Source: Sulfurospirillum tamanense (GTDB taxonomy: Bacteria > Campylobacterota > Campylobacteria > Campylobacterales > Campylobacteraceae). From it: DNA of 64,000 nt. The position numbers and the translations under genes were made by a program. The notes beneath the pieces were generated by a model. That model was not told the origin of the DNA, made no database searches, and saw only the letters and a program-made list of their open reading frames with translations. This document shows, one piece after another, positions 1 through 7,338 of the stretch (positions are counted from its first letter, which is position 1; the number at the start of each line of letters is the position of its first letter). The stretch lies in contig NZ_JAFHKK010000001.1 of the NCBI RefSeq assembly GCF_016937535.1, positions 124,001 through 188,000 of the forward strand, given 5' to 3'.

Positions 1-481
1 GGGTGGTTTTATAGTCTTTAAAGATGCTGTCCATGTCGATTTTAGGGTACACGTCTTCCAATAACCGCTCTACAAACTCCCGCGTCCACTCCAATCCAGC
101 CTCCAGATAAACTGCGCCCATCACTGCCTCAAACGCATTGGAAAGCAAAGAAGCTTTGATACGTCCTTTGTTGTTCTCTTCTGCCAAAGAGATAAAAATA
201 AAATCTCCAAGCCCCAAATGTTGGGCAAGCATTTCAAAACCTTTTTCACTCACTAGCGACGCGCGCATTTTTGACAAATCCCCCTCAGGGACATTCAAAA
301 AAGAGCGAAACAGATACTCTCCTACAATCAAATCCAGCACCGCATCGCCCAAAAATTCTAAGCGTTCGTTGTTGTATGATTTTTTGTAGCTCTTGTGTGT
401 GAGTGCCTCGATTATCAGGTTTTTATCCCGAAACTGATAACCCAGACGCTCTTCTAGTGCTCTAATGGCTTGCTTTTCCAT
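1..481 (-). CDS. rnc: Ribonuclease III, 3' end cut by the window edge
   Basis: Translation of the minus strand from the ATG at 481 gives an RNase III N-terminal and catalytic domain: [17 protein letters not shown] start, then the signature [15 protein letters not shown] (metal-binding Glu and Asp) and the second catalytic region [13 protein letters not shown]. The enzyme cleaves double-stranded RNA in rRNA processing and mRNA turnover. The double-stranded-RNA-binding domain expected at the C-terminus lies beyond base 1. It starts only 3 bases after the rnhA stop, so the two RNase genes are one transcription unit read leftwards. Identity is clear from the signature; only the C-terminus is unseen. 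Confidence 0.95.
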   Translation of the reverse strand, partial: MEKQAIRALEERLGYQFRDKNLIIEALTHKSYKKSYNNERLEFLGDAVLDLIVGEYLFRSFLNVPEGDLSKMRASLVSEKGFEMLAQHLGLGDFIFISLAEENNKGRIKASLLSNAFEAVMGAVYLEAGLEWTREFVERLLEDVYPKIDMDSIFKDYKTT

Positions 482-484
482 GGT

Positions 485-940
485 TCACCCCAATAGTTTT
501 GCTTTAGTGGCTTCTTCTTTGGCGATCACATCGCACCGCTCATTTTCCTCGTGCCCATCGTGTCCGCGCACCCACGTTGCTTTCACGTGATGGGGTTTTG
601 AAACCTCAAGATACGCTTGCCACAAGTCTACGTTTTTGACATTTTTGAAGTTCTTTTTTACCCAGTTTTCCAACCAGCCATTAATGGCATTGACCACGTA
701 ACTTGAATCGCTAATAATGCTTACCATGCAAGGTTCTTTTAGCGCGCGAAGTCCCTCAATCACCCCTCTAAGCTCCATGCGATTGTTGGTCGTGTGTGCT
801 TCGTGTCCGCGTACGATTCTTTCCACATCCCCATAGCGCAAAATCGTCCCAAATCCCCCAGGGCCTGGGTTGCCAAGAGCAGAACCATCACTAAAAAGGG
901 AGATGTGTTTCAAGGCGTTCTTTCGTAATAATAGGTTCAA
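485..940 (-). CDS. rnhA: Ribonuclease HI
   Basis: A 151-residue RNase HI of normal length, which removes RNA from RNA:DNA hybrids. The catalytic acidic residues are visible: D18 in SDGSALGNPGPGG, E56 in NRMELRG, D78 in ISDSSYV, and the late Asp in ENERCDVIAKE. The ATG at 940 makes it overlap the upstream TPR gene by 50 bases; a TTG at 913, which would give MKHISLFSDGS, is an alternative start that shortens the overlap and matches the usual RNase HI N-terminus better. It forms an operon with rnc immediately downstream. Confidence 0.95.
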   Translation of the reverse strand: MNLLLRKNALKHISLFSDGSALGNPGPGGFGTILRYGDVERIVRGHEAHTTNNRMELRGVIEGLRALKEPCMVSIISDSSYVVNAINGWLENWVKKNFKNVKNVDLWQAYLEVSKPHHVKATWVRGHDGHEENERCDVIAKEEATKAKLLG

Positions 941-1928
941 TGTTCACACTTCCAAGGGCATGGCAACTGGGACAGCGGTAAAAATGCACCGGGAAGGTCT
1001 GCTTGCACGCATCGCAAAAATAGCTAAAGCTAAGCCCCGCGTTTTTGTAGCCGGCTTCTTGAAGTTTACCCAACACTTCCAGCTCAAACACTTCGCACGC
1101 ATCGCTTGTGATGGCATAACCTCTGGCTTTAAAAACCGCTCTTGCAAGGGGGGCTGTAACTGCTTCGGGGCGCACCAAATAAGGGTCAAGGTACCACAAC
1201 AAATCTACAATCTTCATTACTTCAAACGTACCAACTTCTTCCCAGTCTATAGGCAAATCGTATTTGAGCCAAAACTCAAACACCATGCGTTGGGCAAGAG
1301 CAAATTTTTCTTTGAGTTCACGTAAAGCAGCCAATTTGACCTCATTAGTCAGGCTCTTGTCTGCCAAAATACCCTTTGCCTTAACGTATGCTTTTTGGGC
1401 TTCCACGTCCGCGCCCATCTCTTCAAGGGCATCAAGCGCCTCTAAAGACCGGTCAAATTCTTTAAGTTTTTCATAGCTTACCGTGAGGTACTTAAGGGCT
1501 GTTTTGTTACGCGGATACAGGCGCAAGGCTTCTAAAAACACTTCCGAAGCGCGGCGCAAAAACCCCGCTTTAAAATAGGTCGTGCCAAGTTCGGTGAGAA
1601 TGTACTGCTTTTCTTCGCGGTTTTTGACCCGCTTTAGGGCTAGCAAATAAACGCCGATAGCCTTTTCAAAATCCCCACTTTTAGTGTAAGAATGTGCCAA
1701 AAGTCCCAAGGATTCTGTAGGCACAGCAAAATCTTCAAGGAGTTTTTTGTAGCCGTCTTCGTCGGTAGTAATCTCAAAGCGCTTGATAAATTGTTCGATG
1801 CTTTGTTTTTCTTCTTTGGATTTAAACACACCCCACCAGTAGTTCACAAAGGCGATGATAAAGACGAACGTAAACAGCAGAATAATCCCAAACATCGGAT
1901 CGCGGTACTCAATAAAAAACGGTTCCAA
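891..1928 (-). CDS. LapB/YciM-like membrane-anchored TPR protein with rubredoxin-type knuckle
   Basis: 345 residues. An N-terminal membrane helix (about residues 12-32) is followed by TPR-type helical repeats (about 60-250) and a C-terminal zinc-ribbon/rubredoxin-like knuckle with Cys305, Cys308, Cys319 and Cys322 (CDAC...YRCPSC). This order of domains is that of E. coli LapB (YciM), which controls LpxC turnover and lipopolysaccharide synthesis; the final YRCPSC block resembles LapB directly. The function in this organism is inference, since FtsH/LpxC partners are not in the window. It is the first gene of the leftward operon LapB-like-rnhA-rnc and is divergent from dnaG. Confidence 0.75.
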   Translation of the reverse strand: MEPFFIEYRDPMFGIILLFTFVFIIAFVNYWWGVFKSKEEKQSIEQFIKRFEITTDEDGYKKLLEDFAVPTESLGLLAHSYTKSGDFEKAIGVYLLALKRVKNREEKQYILTELGTTYFKAGFLRRASEVFLEALRLYPRNKTALKYLTVSYEKLKEFDRSLEALDALEEMGADVEAQKAYVKAKGILADKSLTNEVKLAALRELKEKFALAQRMVFEFWLKYDLPIDWEEVGTFEVMKIVDLLWYLDPYLVRPEAVTAPLARAVFKARGYAITSDACEVFELEVLGKLQEAGYKNAGLSFSYFCDACKQTFPVHFYRCPSCHALGSVNIEPIITKERLETHLPF

Positions 1929-1974
1929 GAGCTACCCTTCGCGTGAATTGGGCTAGATTATAGCTAAGATTGAG

Positions 1975-1980
1975 TACAAT
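1975..1980 (+). promoter_or_regulatory. -10 box of dnaG (TACAAT), leaderless arrangement
   Basis: TACAAT lies only 7 bases before the dnaG ATG at 1988, in the context TACAATTGCG that resembles the -10 region of the tRNA-Ala gene at 4647. No Shine-Dalgarno sequence lies between this box and the ATG, so transcription would start at or next to the start codon. Confidence 0.5.
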
Positions 1981-1987
1981 TGCGCTT

Positions 1988-3649
1988 ATGATAGACGAAC
2001 AATCCATTCAAACCCTCAAACAACGCCTTGACGTCATAGAAGTCGTGGGACACTACCTTGAGCTCAAAAAATCAGGCGCCGCTTTTAAGTGCTTGTGCCC
2101 GTTTCATGATGATTCAAGCCCAAGCTTACATGTAAGCCCTTCTAAACAAATCTACCATTGCTTTGCCTGTGGCGCTGGGGGCGATGCCATTAAGTTCGTC
2201 ATGGAATACGAAAAACTCACCTACCCCGAAGCCATCGAAAAGCTCGCAAGCATCTACAATTTCTCCCTCACCTACACCAATAAAATGGGCGAAAAGCGAG
2301 AAGAAAAAAAGGTGCTCGAAGCCCTCAACCTCTACTATCAACAATGCCTCGAAAAAGAGCCTGAAGCAAAAACTTACCTCCAAAAAAGAGGAATCTACGA
2401 TGCCCTTGTTGAAAAATTTGAAATCGGCTACGCCCCGCCTTCGCACGCTACTCTTCGCTTTTTGCAAGAACATGGCTTCACAGTCAATGACGCCAAGGAA
2501 GTAGGTGCGGCAGACGTGGGTGAAAACGGCCGCCCTTATGCCAGATTTATGGAGCGCATCACCTTTCCCATCTACTCACCCAGTGGGAAAATCGTCGGTT
2601 TTGGGGGGCGCACCATCTCAGGCCACGTGGCCAAATACGTCAACTCGCCCCAAAGTAAGGTGTTTAACAAATCTTTTTTACTTTACGGCTACCACCTCGC
2701 CAAAGAACACATCCTCAAAGAAAAGCGCATCATCGTCACCGAAGGTTACCTTGATGTCATCATGCTCCATCAGGCGGGCTTTTCTACCGCCGTTGCCACT
2801 CTTGGCACCGCCCTTACCAGCGAGCATTTGCCTCTTCTTTCGCGCGGAAACCCCAGCGTAGTGCTTTCCTATGATGGGGATGAGGCGGGCATCGCTGCGG
2901 CGCTAAAGGCTTCGCGCCTTTTGAGCACCCACAACATCGCAGGGGGCGTGGTGATTTTCAAAGAAGGCCTAGACCCCGCGGACATGGTCCAACGGGGTGA
3001 GCAAGCCCTTTTGGCAAAGCTGTTTGATGCGCCTCAACCTTTTGTGGAATTTTGCCTTGAGCGGACTATCAAATCTTTTAACCTCAAAGACCCCCTCCAA
3101 AAACAGCGCGCCCTCGAAGAAGCGACGGCCTTTTTGAAAAGCTTACCCGCGGTGGTAGCAAACGCCTACCAAGGGATGCTTGCAGACATGCTCGGACTCA
3201 AAGAAAATCTCGTGCGTGTTCCTCAGCAAAAAAAAGCCACGAACGCGCCCCAAAAAAGGGTGTTTGAAGATGTGTTGGAACTGAGCATCATCAAGTCCAT
3301 CTTGGCCGAACCTAGCCTCATTGACACGGTTCTTGACCTCGTGGATGCTTCTATGTTTAAGACTCACTACGAAGAGTTTCGCGCCCTTTTGGCAGGTCAG
3401 CTTGATCACCCCAGCTTGCGACGGATTCTTTTGTGGGAAGACATCAAACCCTACGCCCAAGAGGAGGAGTTTGTAGGGGCTTTGGTGCACTTTTTGGGGG
3501 CGTACTACCAAGAAGAATTAGAGCGGGTAAAGCGCGCAAACCATCTGGATTTTGCGACCAAAAGTTTTTTAATCCGCAAAATTCAGCACATTATGTTTAA
3601 ACTTAAAAAGGGAGAACTTGTTCCGTATGAAAGCTTTAGCACTCTTTAG
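1988..3649 (+). CDS. dnaG: DNA primase DnaG
   Basis: 553 residues from the ATG at 1988 (MIDEQSIQTLKQRLDVIEVV). The N-terminal CHC2 zinc-binding domain shows C37, H40, C58 and C61 (CLCPFH ... YHCFACGAGGD). The TOPRIM catalytic core shows TEGYLDVI and the acidic LSYDGDEAG motif. The C-terminal helicase-interaction part is short and divergent, as in other Campylobacterota. A frame-extending TTG at 1970 is rejected because it lies in the probable -10 element. The gene overlaps the following PP-loop gene by 23 bases. It synthesises RNA primers for replication. Confidence 0.97.
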   Translation: MIDEQSIQTLKQRLDVIEVVGHYLELKKSGAAFKCLCPFHDDSSPSLHVSPSKQIYHCFACGAGGDAIKFVMEYEKLTYPEAIEKLASIYNFSLTYTNKMGEKREEKKVLEALNLYYQQCLEKEPEAKTYLQKRGIYDALVEKFEIGYAPPSHATLRFLQEHGFTVNDAKEVGAADVGENGRPYARFMERITFPIYSPSGKIVGFGGRTISGHVAKYVNSPQSKVFNKSFLLYGYHLAKEHILKEKRIIVTEGYLDVIMLHQAGFSTAVATLGTALTSEHLPLLSRGNPSVVLSYDGDEAGIAAALKASRLLSTHNIAGGVVIFKEGLDPADMVQRGEQALLAKLFDAPQPFVEFCLERTIKSFNLKDPLQKQRALEEATAFLKSLPAVVANAYQGMLADMLGLKENLVRVPQQKKATNAPQKRVFEDVLELSIIKSILAEPSLIDTVLDLVDASMFKTHYEEFRALLAGQLDHPSLRRILLWEDIKPYAQEEEFVGALVHFLGAYYQEELERVKRANHLDFATKSFLIRKIQHIMFKLKKGELVPYESFSTL

Positions 3650-4607
3650 CGGTGGGCTTGATAGCATGCTAGCTATGAAGCTCATCACTGACCAAGGCAT
3701 CGAGGTGATTGCCTTACATGTAAACATTGGATTTGGCCCAGGAGAGGCCAAACACGCCCTCATGCGCCAACGTGCCGAGCAAGCGGGTGCTACCCTTGAA
3801 GTCTACGACGCTCGCCAAGCCTATCTTGATGAAGTGCTTTTTACCCCAAAACACGGCTACGGCAAACACTTTAACCCGTGCATCGACTGCCATGGGTTTA
3901 TGTTTCGTTTGGCGCGAAACCTTTTGCCTCATTACGGTGCGCAGTTTATCATCACGGGCGAAGTGGTGGGACAACGCCCCATGAGCCAACGCATGAAAGC
4001 CATCCACACGGTCACCGCCCTCGCGGGAGACGACGAAGGCTTGATTGTGCGCCCTTTGTGTGCCAAACTCATGGAAGAAACTTTGCCTGAAAAAGAGGGG
4101 TGGATTGACCGTTCGCGCTTGCTAGACATTAGCGGACGCAACCGCGAACGACAAATGGCACTGGCAAAATCCTACGGACTGCACGATTACGAAGCCCCCG
4201 CAGGAGGGTGCCTGCTCACCCATGCCCATTTTGCCAGTAAAATCAAAGACGTGGTGGCCCATGGGGAATTTGCCCTTGAAGACATCGTCTTGTTGCGTCA
4301 CGGGCGACATTTGCGCTTGCCAGAAGGCGCTAAACTAGTGATTGGGCGCGACGAAGCAGACAACGAAGCATTGGAAAAGCTTAGCCACTCCAAGTACGAT
4401 TTTATCGACCTTGGTGAACTGATTGGACCAACAGCCTTGCTTGAAAAGCACGCCAGTGCCACCGACTGCGAACTTGCCTTGCGCCTCGTGCTCGCCTACG
4501 CCAAAACCTCGCCCGAAGCGTCCTATTCGTTACATTTTAACCAAACCTTTTTCACCCTCTCACCACTTCCTTCAAAGGCTGCCGCACAAAAATACCTCAT
4601 CCGCTAA
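3627..4607 (+). CDS. PP-loop ATPase (ThiI/MnmA-like) with NFACT-R-like C-terminus, probable tRNA thiolation or modification protein
   Basis: 326 residues from the ATG at 3627, inside the dnaG end. The N-terminal PP-loop ATP-pyrophosphatase motif is LFSGGLDSMLAMKL. A CxxC motif (NPCIDCHGFMF, near residue 90) and GGCLLT (near residue 190) could handle persulfide sulfur. The C-terminal part (RHGRHLRLPEGAKLVIGRDE) resembles the RNA-binding NFACT-R domain found fused to PP-loop proteins. This supports a role in RNA modification with activated adenylate chemistry; the exact base modified cannot be read from the sequence. It is not MnmA itself. Confidence 0.7.
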   Translation: MKALALFSGGLDSMLAMKLITDQGIEVIALHVNIGFGPGEAKHALMRQRAEQAGATLEVYDARQAYLDEVLFTPKHGYGKHFNPCIDCHGFMFRLARNLLPHYGAQFIITGEVVGQRPMSQRMKAIHTVTALAGDDEGLIVRPLCAKLMEETLPEKEGWIDRSRLLDISGRNRERQMALAKSYGLHDYEAPAGGCLLTHAHFASKIKDVVAHGEFALEDIVLLRHGRHLRLPEGAKLVIGRDEADNEALEKLSHSKYDFIDLGELIGPTALLEKHASATDCELALRLVLAYAKTSPEASYSLHFNQTFFTLSPLPSKAAAQKYLIR

Positions 4608-4631
4608 GAGGCCTTACATGTAAAGCCTCTT
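4606..4631 (+). terminator. Stem-loop after the PP-loop gene with TTACATGTAA at its centre
   Basis: AAGAGGC (4606-4612) pairs with GCCTCTT (4625-4631), and the enclosed TTACA/TGTAA continues the stem after one C/A mismatch. It starts on the stop codon. The following T-run is weak, so termination efficiency is uncertain. Confidence 0.5.
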
Positions 4632-4646
4632 TAAGGTTATTTTACT

Positions 4647-4652
4647 TATAAT
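4647..4652 (+). promoter_or_regulatory. -10 box of tRNA-Ala
   Basis: TATAAT in the context CTTATAATTGCG, 18 bases before the mature tRNA 5' end. There is no clear -35, as is usual in this phylum. Confidence 0.6.
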
Positions 4653-4670
4653 TGCGTTCTTCCAAACCGT

Positions 4671-4746
4671 GGGGTGTTAGCTCAGCTGGGAGAGCGCGAC
4701 GCTGGCAGCGTCGAGGTCAGCGGTTCGATCCCGCTACACTCCACCA
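4671..4746 (+). tRNA. tRNA-Ala (anticodon GGC)
   Basis: A complete cloverleaf: acceptor GGGGTGT/ACACTCC, D arm GCTC..GAGC, anticodon stem CGACG/CGTCG with loop CTGGCAG giving anticodon GGC (Ala, codon GCC), T arm AGCGG-TTCGATC-CCGCT, discriminator A and encoded CCA. Confidence 0.97.
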
Positions 4747-4765
4747 TCACAAAATTAATTTTAAA

Positions 4766-5083
4766 CTACCGAAACTTCCACCCCTCACCCTCAAGTGCCG
4801 CTTTAACTTTGGTTTGCACGTCCCCTTGCAGGGCTATCCACTCCTCTTCCCATGTGCCACCGCAGGCGAGTTTCTTTTTTAAAAAGCGTAAGAGCTCTTT
4901 TTCAGCCTCTTCCTCAAGGGCAAACCTACCCACTAAGGTCACAGGCTTGCCCTTGCGCCGCTCAAAGCGAAAGACAAGTTGGTGGGCTTTTTGAGGCTTT
5001 GCATCCTCTTTGGCTCCCGCCTTTTCTTCTTTACCCTGAAGGGCCAAAGAGAGCTCTTCAAGTTTTGCACCCATTTCAAACAT
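4766..5083 (-). CDS. SUI1/YciH-family (eIF1-like) protein
   Basis: 105 residues. The C-terminal two thirds carry the eIF1/SUI1 fold pattern: KPVTLVGRF, FLKKKLACGGT, then IALQGDVQTKVKAALEGEGW, which corresponds to the KKCGCGGA...IEIQGD pattern of bacterial YciH. Such proteins bind the small ribosomal subunit; the bacterial role is not well defined. The N-terminal 35 residues are charged and probably flexible. The start codon overlaps the stop of the 30-residue membrane peptide gene upstream (TAATG), so translation of the two is probably coupled. Confidence 0.85.
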   Translation of the reverse strand: MFEMGAKLEELSLALQGKEEKAGAKEDAKPQKAHQLVFRFERRKGKPVTLVGRFALEEEAEKELLRFLKKKLACGGTWEEEWIALQGDVQTKVKAALEGEGWKFR

Positions 5084-5175
5084 TACTTGCGCCGACAGCT
5101 AGCGATGCCTAAAATCGCCCACATGCCCAATCCAAGGGCTACCATCACGCCTAAAAAATAGATTACTGCTTGCAT
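5083..5175 (-). CDS. 30-residue single-span membrane peptide
   Basis: The reading frame MQAVIYFLGVMVALGLGMWA continues to end in ...SCRRK, one hydrophobic helix with a positive C-terminal end. It has a proper ribosome-binding site (GGAG, 6 bases before the ATG) and its TAA stop overlaps the ATG of the SUI1-like gene. No family is recognised. The hydrophobicity, ribosome-binding site and coupling make it a likely real small protein. Confidence 0.6.
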   Translation of the reverse strand: MQAVIYFLGVMVALGLGMWAILGIASCRRK

Positions 5176-5267
5176 TGTTTACTCCGTAATATTTTTGTAA
5201 TTGTAGCGTGTTTAGGCTTTTACTAAAGGTCATTTGGATATAGTTTAAACAAAAAAAGGAAGCACTG

Positions 5268-5801
5268 ATGCGAATTTTTTGGTGGCTTTTGCTGCCTTTG
5301 CTAGCTTGGGGTTTTGAGGGAACATTAGTGCAAATTGTTGATGGCGACACCGTTGTGCTTAAAGACGCTAAAGGGAGCCAAACCATCTGTCAACTTGGTT
5401 TTTTGGACGCTCCTGAAGACCGCGCCAACGACCGCCTTGTGGCGCAAGCGACCCGCTGCAATTTACCCCAATCTTCTCTCAAGCAGGCAGGCCAAGAAGC
5501 CACTGCCTTCATCAAAGCGACGCTTGTGTTGGGCGAAACCTATACCTACGAGCTTCTTTCCCCTAAAAATAACAGCTGGGCACACTGCCTTATCCACATC
5601 CCCAAAGCCGCCCACGCCCAGCTGCACCCCACCATCAATGGCGTCATGCTTGACCAAGGCTTTGGTGCTTTTTTTCCGCTTGGCAAGCAGTCCCCCCATG
5701 CCAATGAAATGGAAAAATTTGCCAAAGCTGCCCACAAAGAGGTACGTGGCCTTTGGAAAACCCACCCGCGCATCATGGAGTGTCTTTCACCCATCCCCTA
5801 G
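5268..5801 (+). CDS. Secreted staphylococcal-nuclease-like (SNase/TNase) protein, probably catalytically altered
   Basis: 177 residues with a signal peptide (MRIFWWLLLPLLAWGF) followed by one SNase-type domain: VQIVDGDTVVL, LGFLDAPE and the late VMLDQGFGAFF...EVRGLW block. The Asp of IVDGDT and the Glu of DAPE are kept. The arginine that normally precedes the xxxDxPE motif (Arg35 of staphylococcal nuclease) is replaced by Gln (CQLGFLDAPE), and the second catalytic Arg (position 87 in the reference) also appears absent (NNSWAHCLIHI). It is preceded by a good ribosome-binding site (AAGGAAG). A periplasmic nucleic-acid-binding role is as plausible as nuclease activity. Confidence 0.75.
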   Translation: MRIFWWLLLPLLAWGFEGTLVQIVDGDTVVLKDAKGSQTICQLGFLDAPEDRANDRLVAQATRCNLPQSSLKQAGQEATAFIKATLVLGETYTYELLSPKNNSWAHCLIHIPKAAHAQLHPTINGVMLDQGFGAFFPLGKQSPHANEMEKFAKAAHKEVRGLWKTHPRIMECLSPIP

Positions 5802-5830
5802 GGATTGCTTACATGTAACCACTTTTAAAG

Positions 5831-5836
5831 TACAAT
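5831..5836 (+). promoter_or_regulatory. -10 box of the AstE-like/rimB/rimK operon
   Basis: TACAAT in the context AAAGTACAATTAGCG, 29 bases before the GTG start at 5865. It lies shortly after a TTACATGTAA copy at 5809-5818. Confidence 0.5.
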
Positions 5837-5864
5837 TAGCGTAATTTTTTTTGAAGGAACATAC

Positions 5865-6917
5865 GTGGCTTCGGCACTTATCATTGGCGACATTCCCATT
5901 CACGAAGGGGAAGAAAAACAGCTTTCTCTCCCCTTGCCAAACCTGTACAACACGCCCGCATTTTTGCCCTTACATGTAAAGCGTGGGCGCAAAAAAGGTC
6001 CCACGGTTTTCATCAGTTCGTGCATCCACGGCAATGAAATCAATGGCATCGAAATCATCCGCCGTTTATTGGAAGTCTCCTTGCTCAAACGCTTGCGCGG
6101 CACCCTTATCTTGGCACCTGTTGTCAACCCTTATGGGTTTAACAGCCTCTCGCGCTACTTGCCCGACCGTCGTGACCTCAACCGCTGTTTTCCAGGCTCC
6201 TCCACAGGCTCTCTTGCCTCACGGGTTGCCAAAACCTTTTTTGATGAAGTAGTGCTTAAAAGCGATTTTGGCATCGACCTTCACACGGCGGCTTTACACC
6301 GTTCCAACCTGCCTCAAACCCGCGTAGCATACGAAGATAGCGCTCTTTTGGAGTTTGCCAAAGCCTTTGAAGCCCCCGTCATTTTAAATGCTCCTTACCG
6401 CGAGGGAAGTTTGCGCTATTGCGCCCACAAAGCGGGCATTCCCGTGTTGCTTTACGAAGCGGGCGAAGCACTTAGGGTCGATGAATCTTCCGTGCGTATC
6501 GGGGTAAATGGCATTGTCCAAGTCCTTAAAAAACTAGGCATGCTTCCCCAAAAAGAGTCCCAAAAAAAGCGACGCAAAAACCCCCTTTACACCCAATCAA
6601 GCAACTGGGTACGCGCTAGTGAGAGTGGCATTATGCGCGCGCTAAAAAACCTTGGGGACACGGTGAGCAAAGACGAAGTCATCGCCCTCATCGAGAAACC
6701 TTTGTCCACTGCTCCAAGCTTTGTCCGCGCACCCCACAATGGCATCATCATCGGACGCACGGAGATTCCTTTGGTACAAGAAGGGGACGCACTCTTTCAC
6801 GTGGCAGCCTTTGAAAACCTCGAAAAAGCAGAAGAGCGCATCGAGTATTTCCAAGACGCCGCCATCAGTCAAAACGACTTTTTGGAACTAAAGGATCAAC
6901 ATGTCATCTCCGAATAA
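5865..6917 (+). CDS. Succinylglutamate desuccinylase/aspartoacylase-family zinc amidohydrolase with C-terminal biotinyl-like domain
   Basis: 350 residues from a GTG with the ribosome-binding site GAAGGA. The M14-type zinc-site motifs are SCIHGNEINGIEI (His and Glu ligands), RDLNRCFPG (Arg/Asn substrate binding) and GIDLHTA (third ligand region). The C-terminal 90 residues form a barrel-like sandwich-hybrid domain (SGIMRALKNLGDTVSKDEV). It overlaps the RimB-like gene by 17 bases and leads the RimK operon. The substrate is probably an acylated or glutamylated amino acid or peptide; a role opposing RimK glutamylation is inference from position only. Confidence 0.8.
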   Translation: MASALIIGDIPIHEGEEKQLSLPLPNLYNTPAFLPLHVKRGRKKGPTVFISSCIHGNEINGIEIIRRLLEVSLLKRLRGTLILAPVVNPYGFNSLSRYLPDRRDLNRCFPGSSTGSLASRVAKTFFDEVVLKSDFGIDLHTAALHRSNLPQTRVAYEDSALLEFAKAFEAPVILNAPYREGSLRYCAHKAGIPVLLYEAGEALRVDESSVRIGVNGIVQVLKKLGMLPQKESQKKRRKNPLYTQSSNWVRASESGIMRALKNLGDTVSKDEVIALIEKPLSTAPSFVRAPHNGIIIGRTEIPLVQEGDALFHVAAFENLEKAEERIEYFQDAAISQNDFLELKDQHVISE

Positions 6918-7338
6918 AGCCATCATTGGTCGGGTAGAGCTTGTTGCTTTACCGGCTTTTGGACTAGAAGAATTGGAAGCAAAAGTCGACACGGGTGCAG
7001 ACAGTAGTGCACTTCATTGCACCAACATTGCTTTACATGAAGACCATAGCGTCTCCTTTCATGTACTTGATGTCAACCACCCAAGTTATGTCTCCAAGCC
7101 TTTTCGTTTTCCTATTTATGCACTCAAAAAAGTCAAAAGCTCCAATGGGATTTCTAAAAAACGGGCTTTTATAAAAACGGAAATTTCCATTCATTCTCAC
7201 ATCTACCCCATCGTACTCTCCCTGACCGACCGCTCCGACATGTCAAAACCCATGTTGCTTGGGAGAAAATTTTTAGAAGGACTTTTTTTGGTAGATGTGG
7301 CACTAAAACATACATTTAAACAAAGGAAACAGCCATGA
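6901..7338 (+). CDS. rimB: RimB-like retropepsin-fold aspartic protease (ATP-dependent zinc protease family)
   Basis: 145 residues. The catalytic motif is AKVDTGADSSALHC, the single DTGA of a retropepsin-like half, followed by the hydrophobic-hydrophobic-Gly element MLLGRKFLEG near the C-terminus. Family members encoded beside rimK are reported to cut poly-glutamate tails added by RimK. The gene overlaps both neighbours (17 bases upstream, 4 bases downstream), so co-translation is clear. Confidence 0.85.
   Translation: MSSPNKAIIGRVELVALPAFGLEELEAKVDTGADSSALHCTNIALHEDHSVSFHVLDVNHPSYVSKPFRFPIYALKKVKSSNGISKKRAFIKTEISIHSHIYPIVLSLTDRSDMSKPMLLGRKFLEGLFLVDVALKHTFKQRKQP

Noticed and set aside
870-1325. 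Long open frames on the strand opposite to known genes (for example 870-1325, 8697-9377, 27797-28372, 42718-43245)
   Set aside because: They lie antisense to genes with clear families, lack ribosome-binding sites and are composition shadows.
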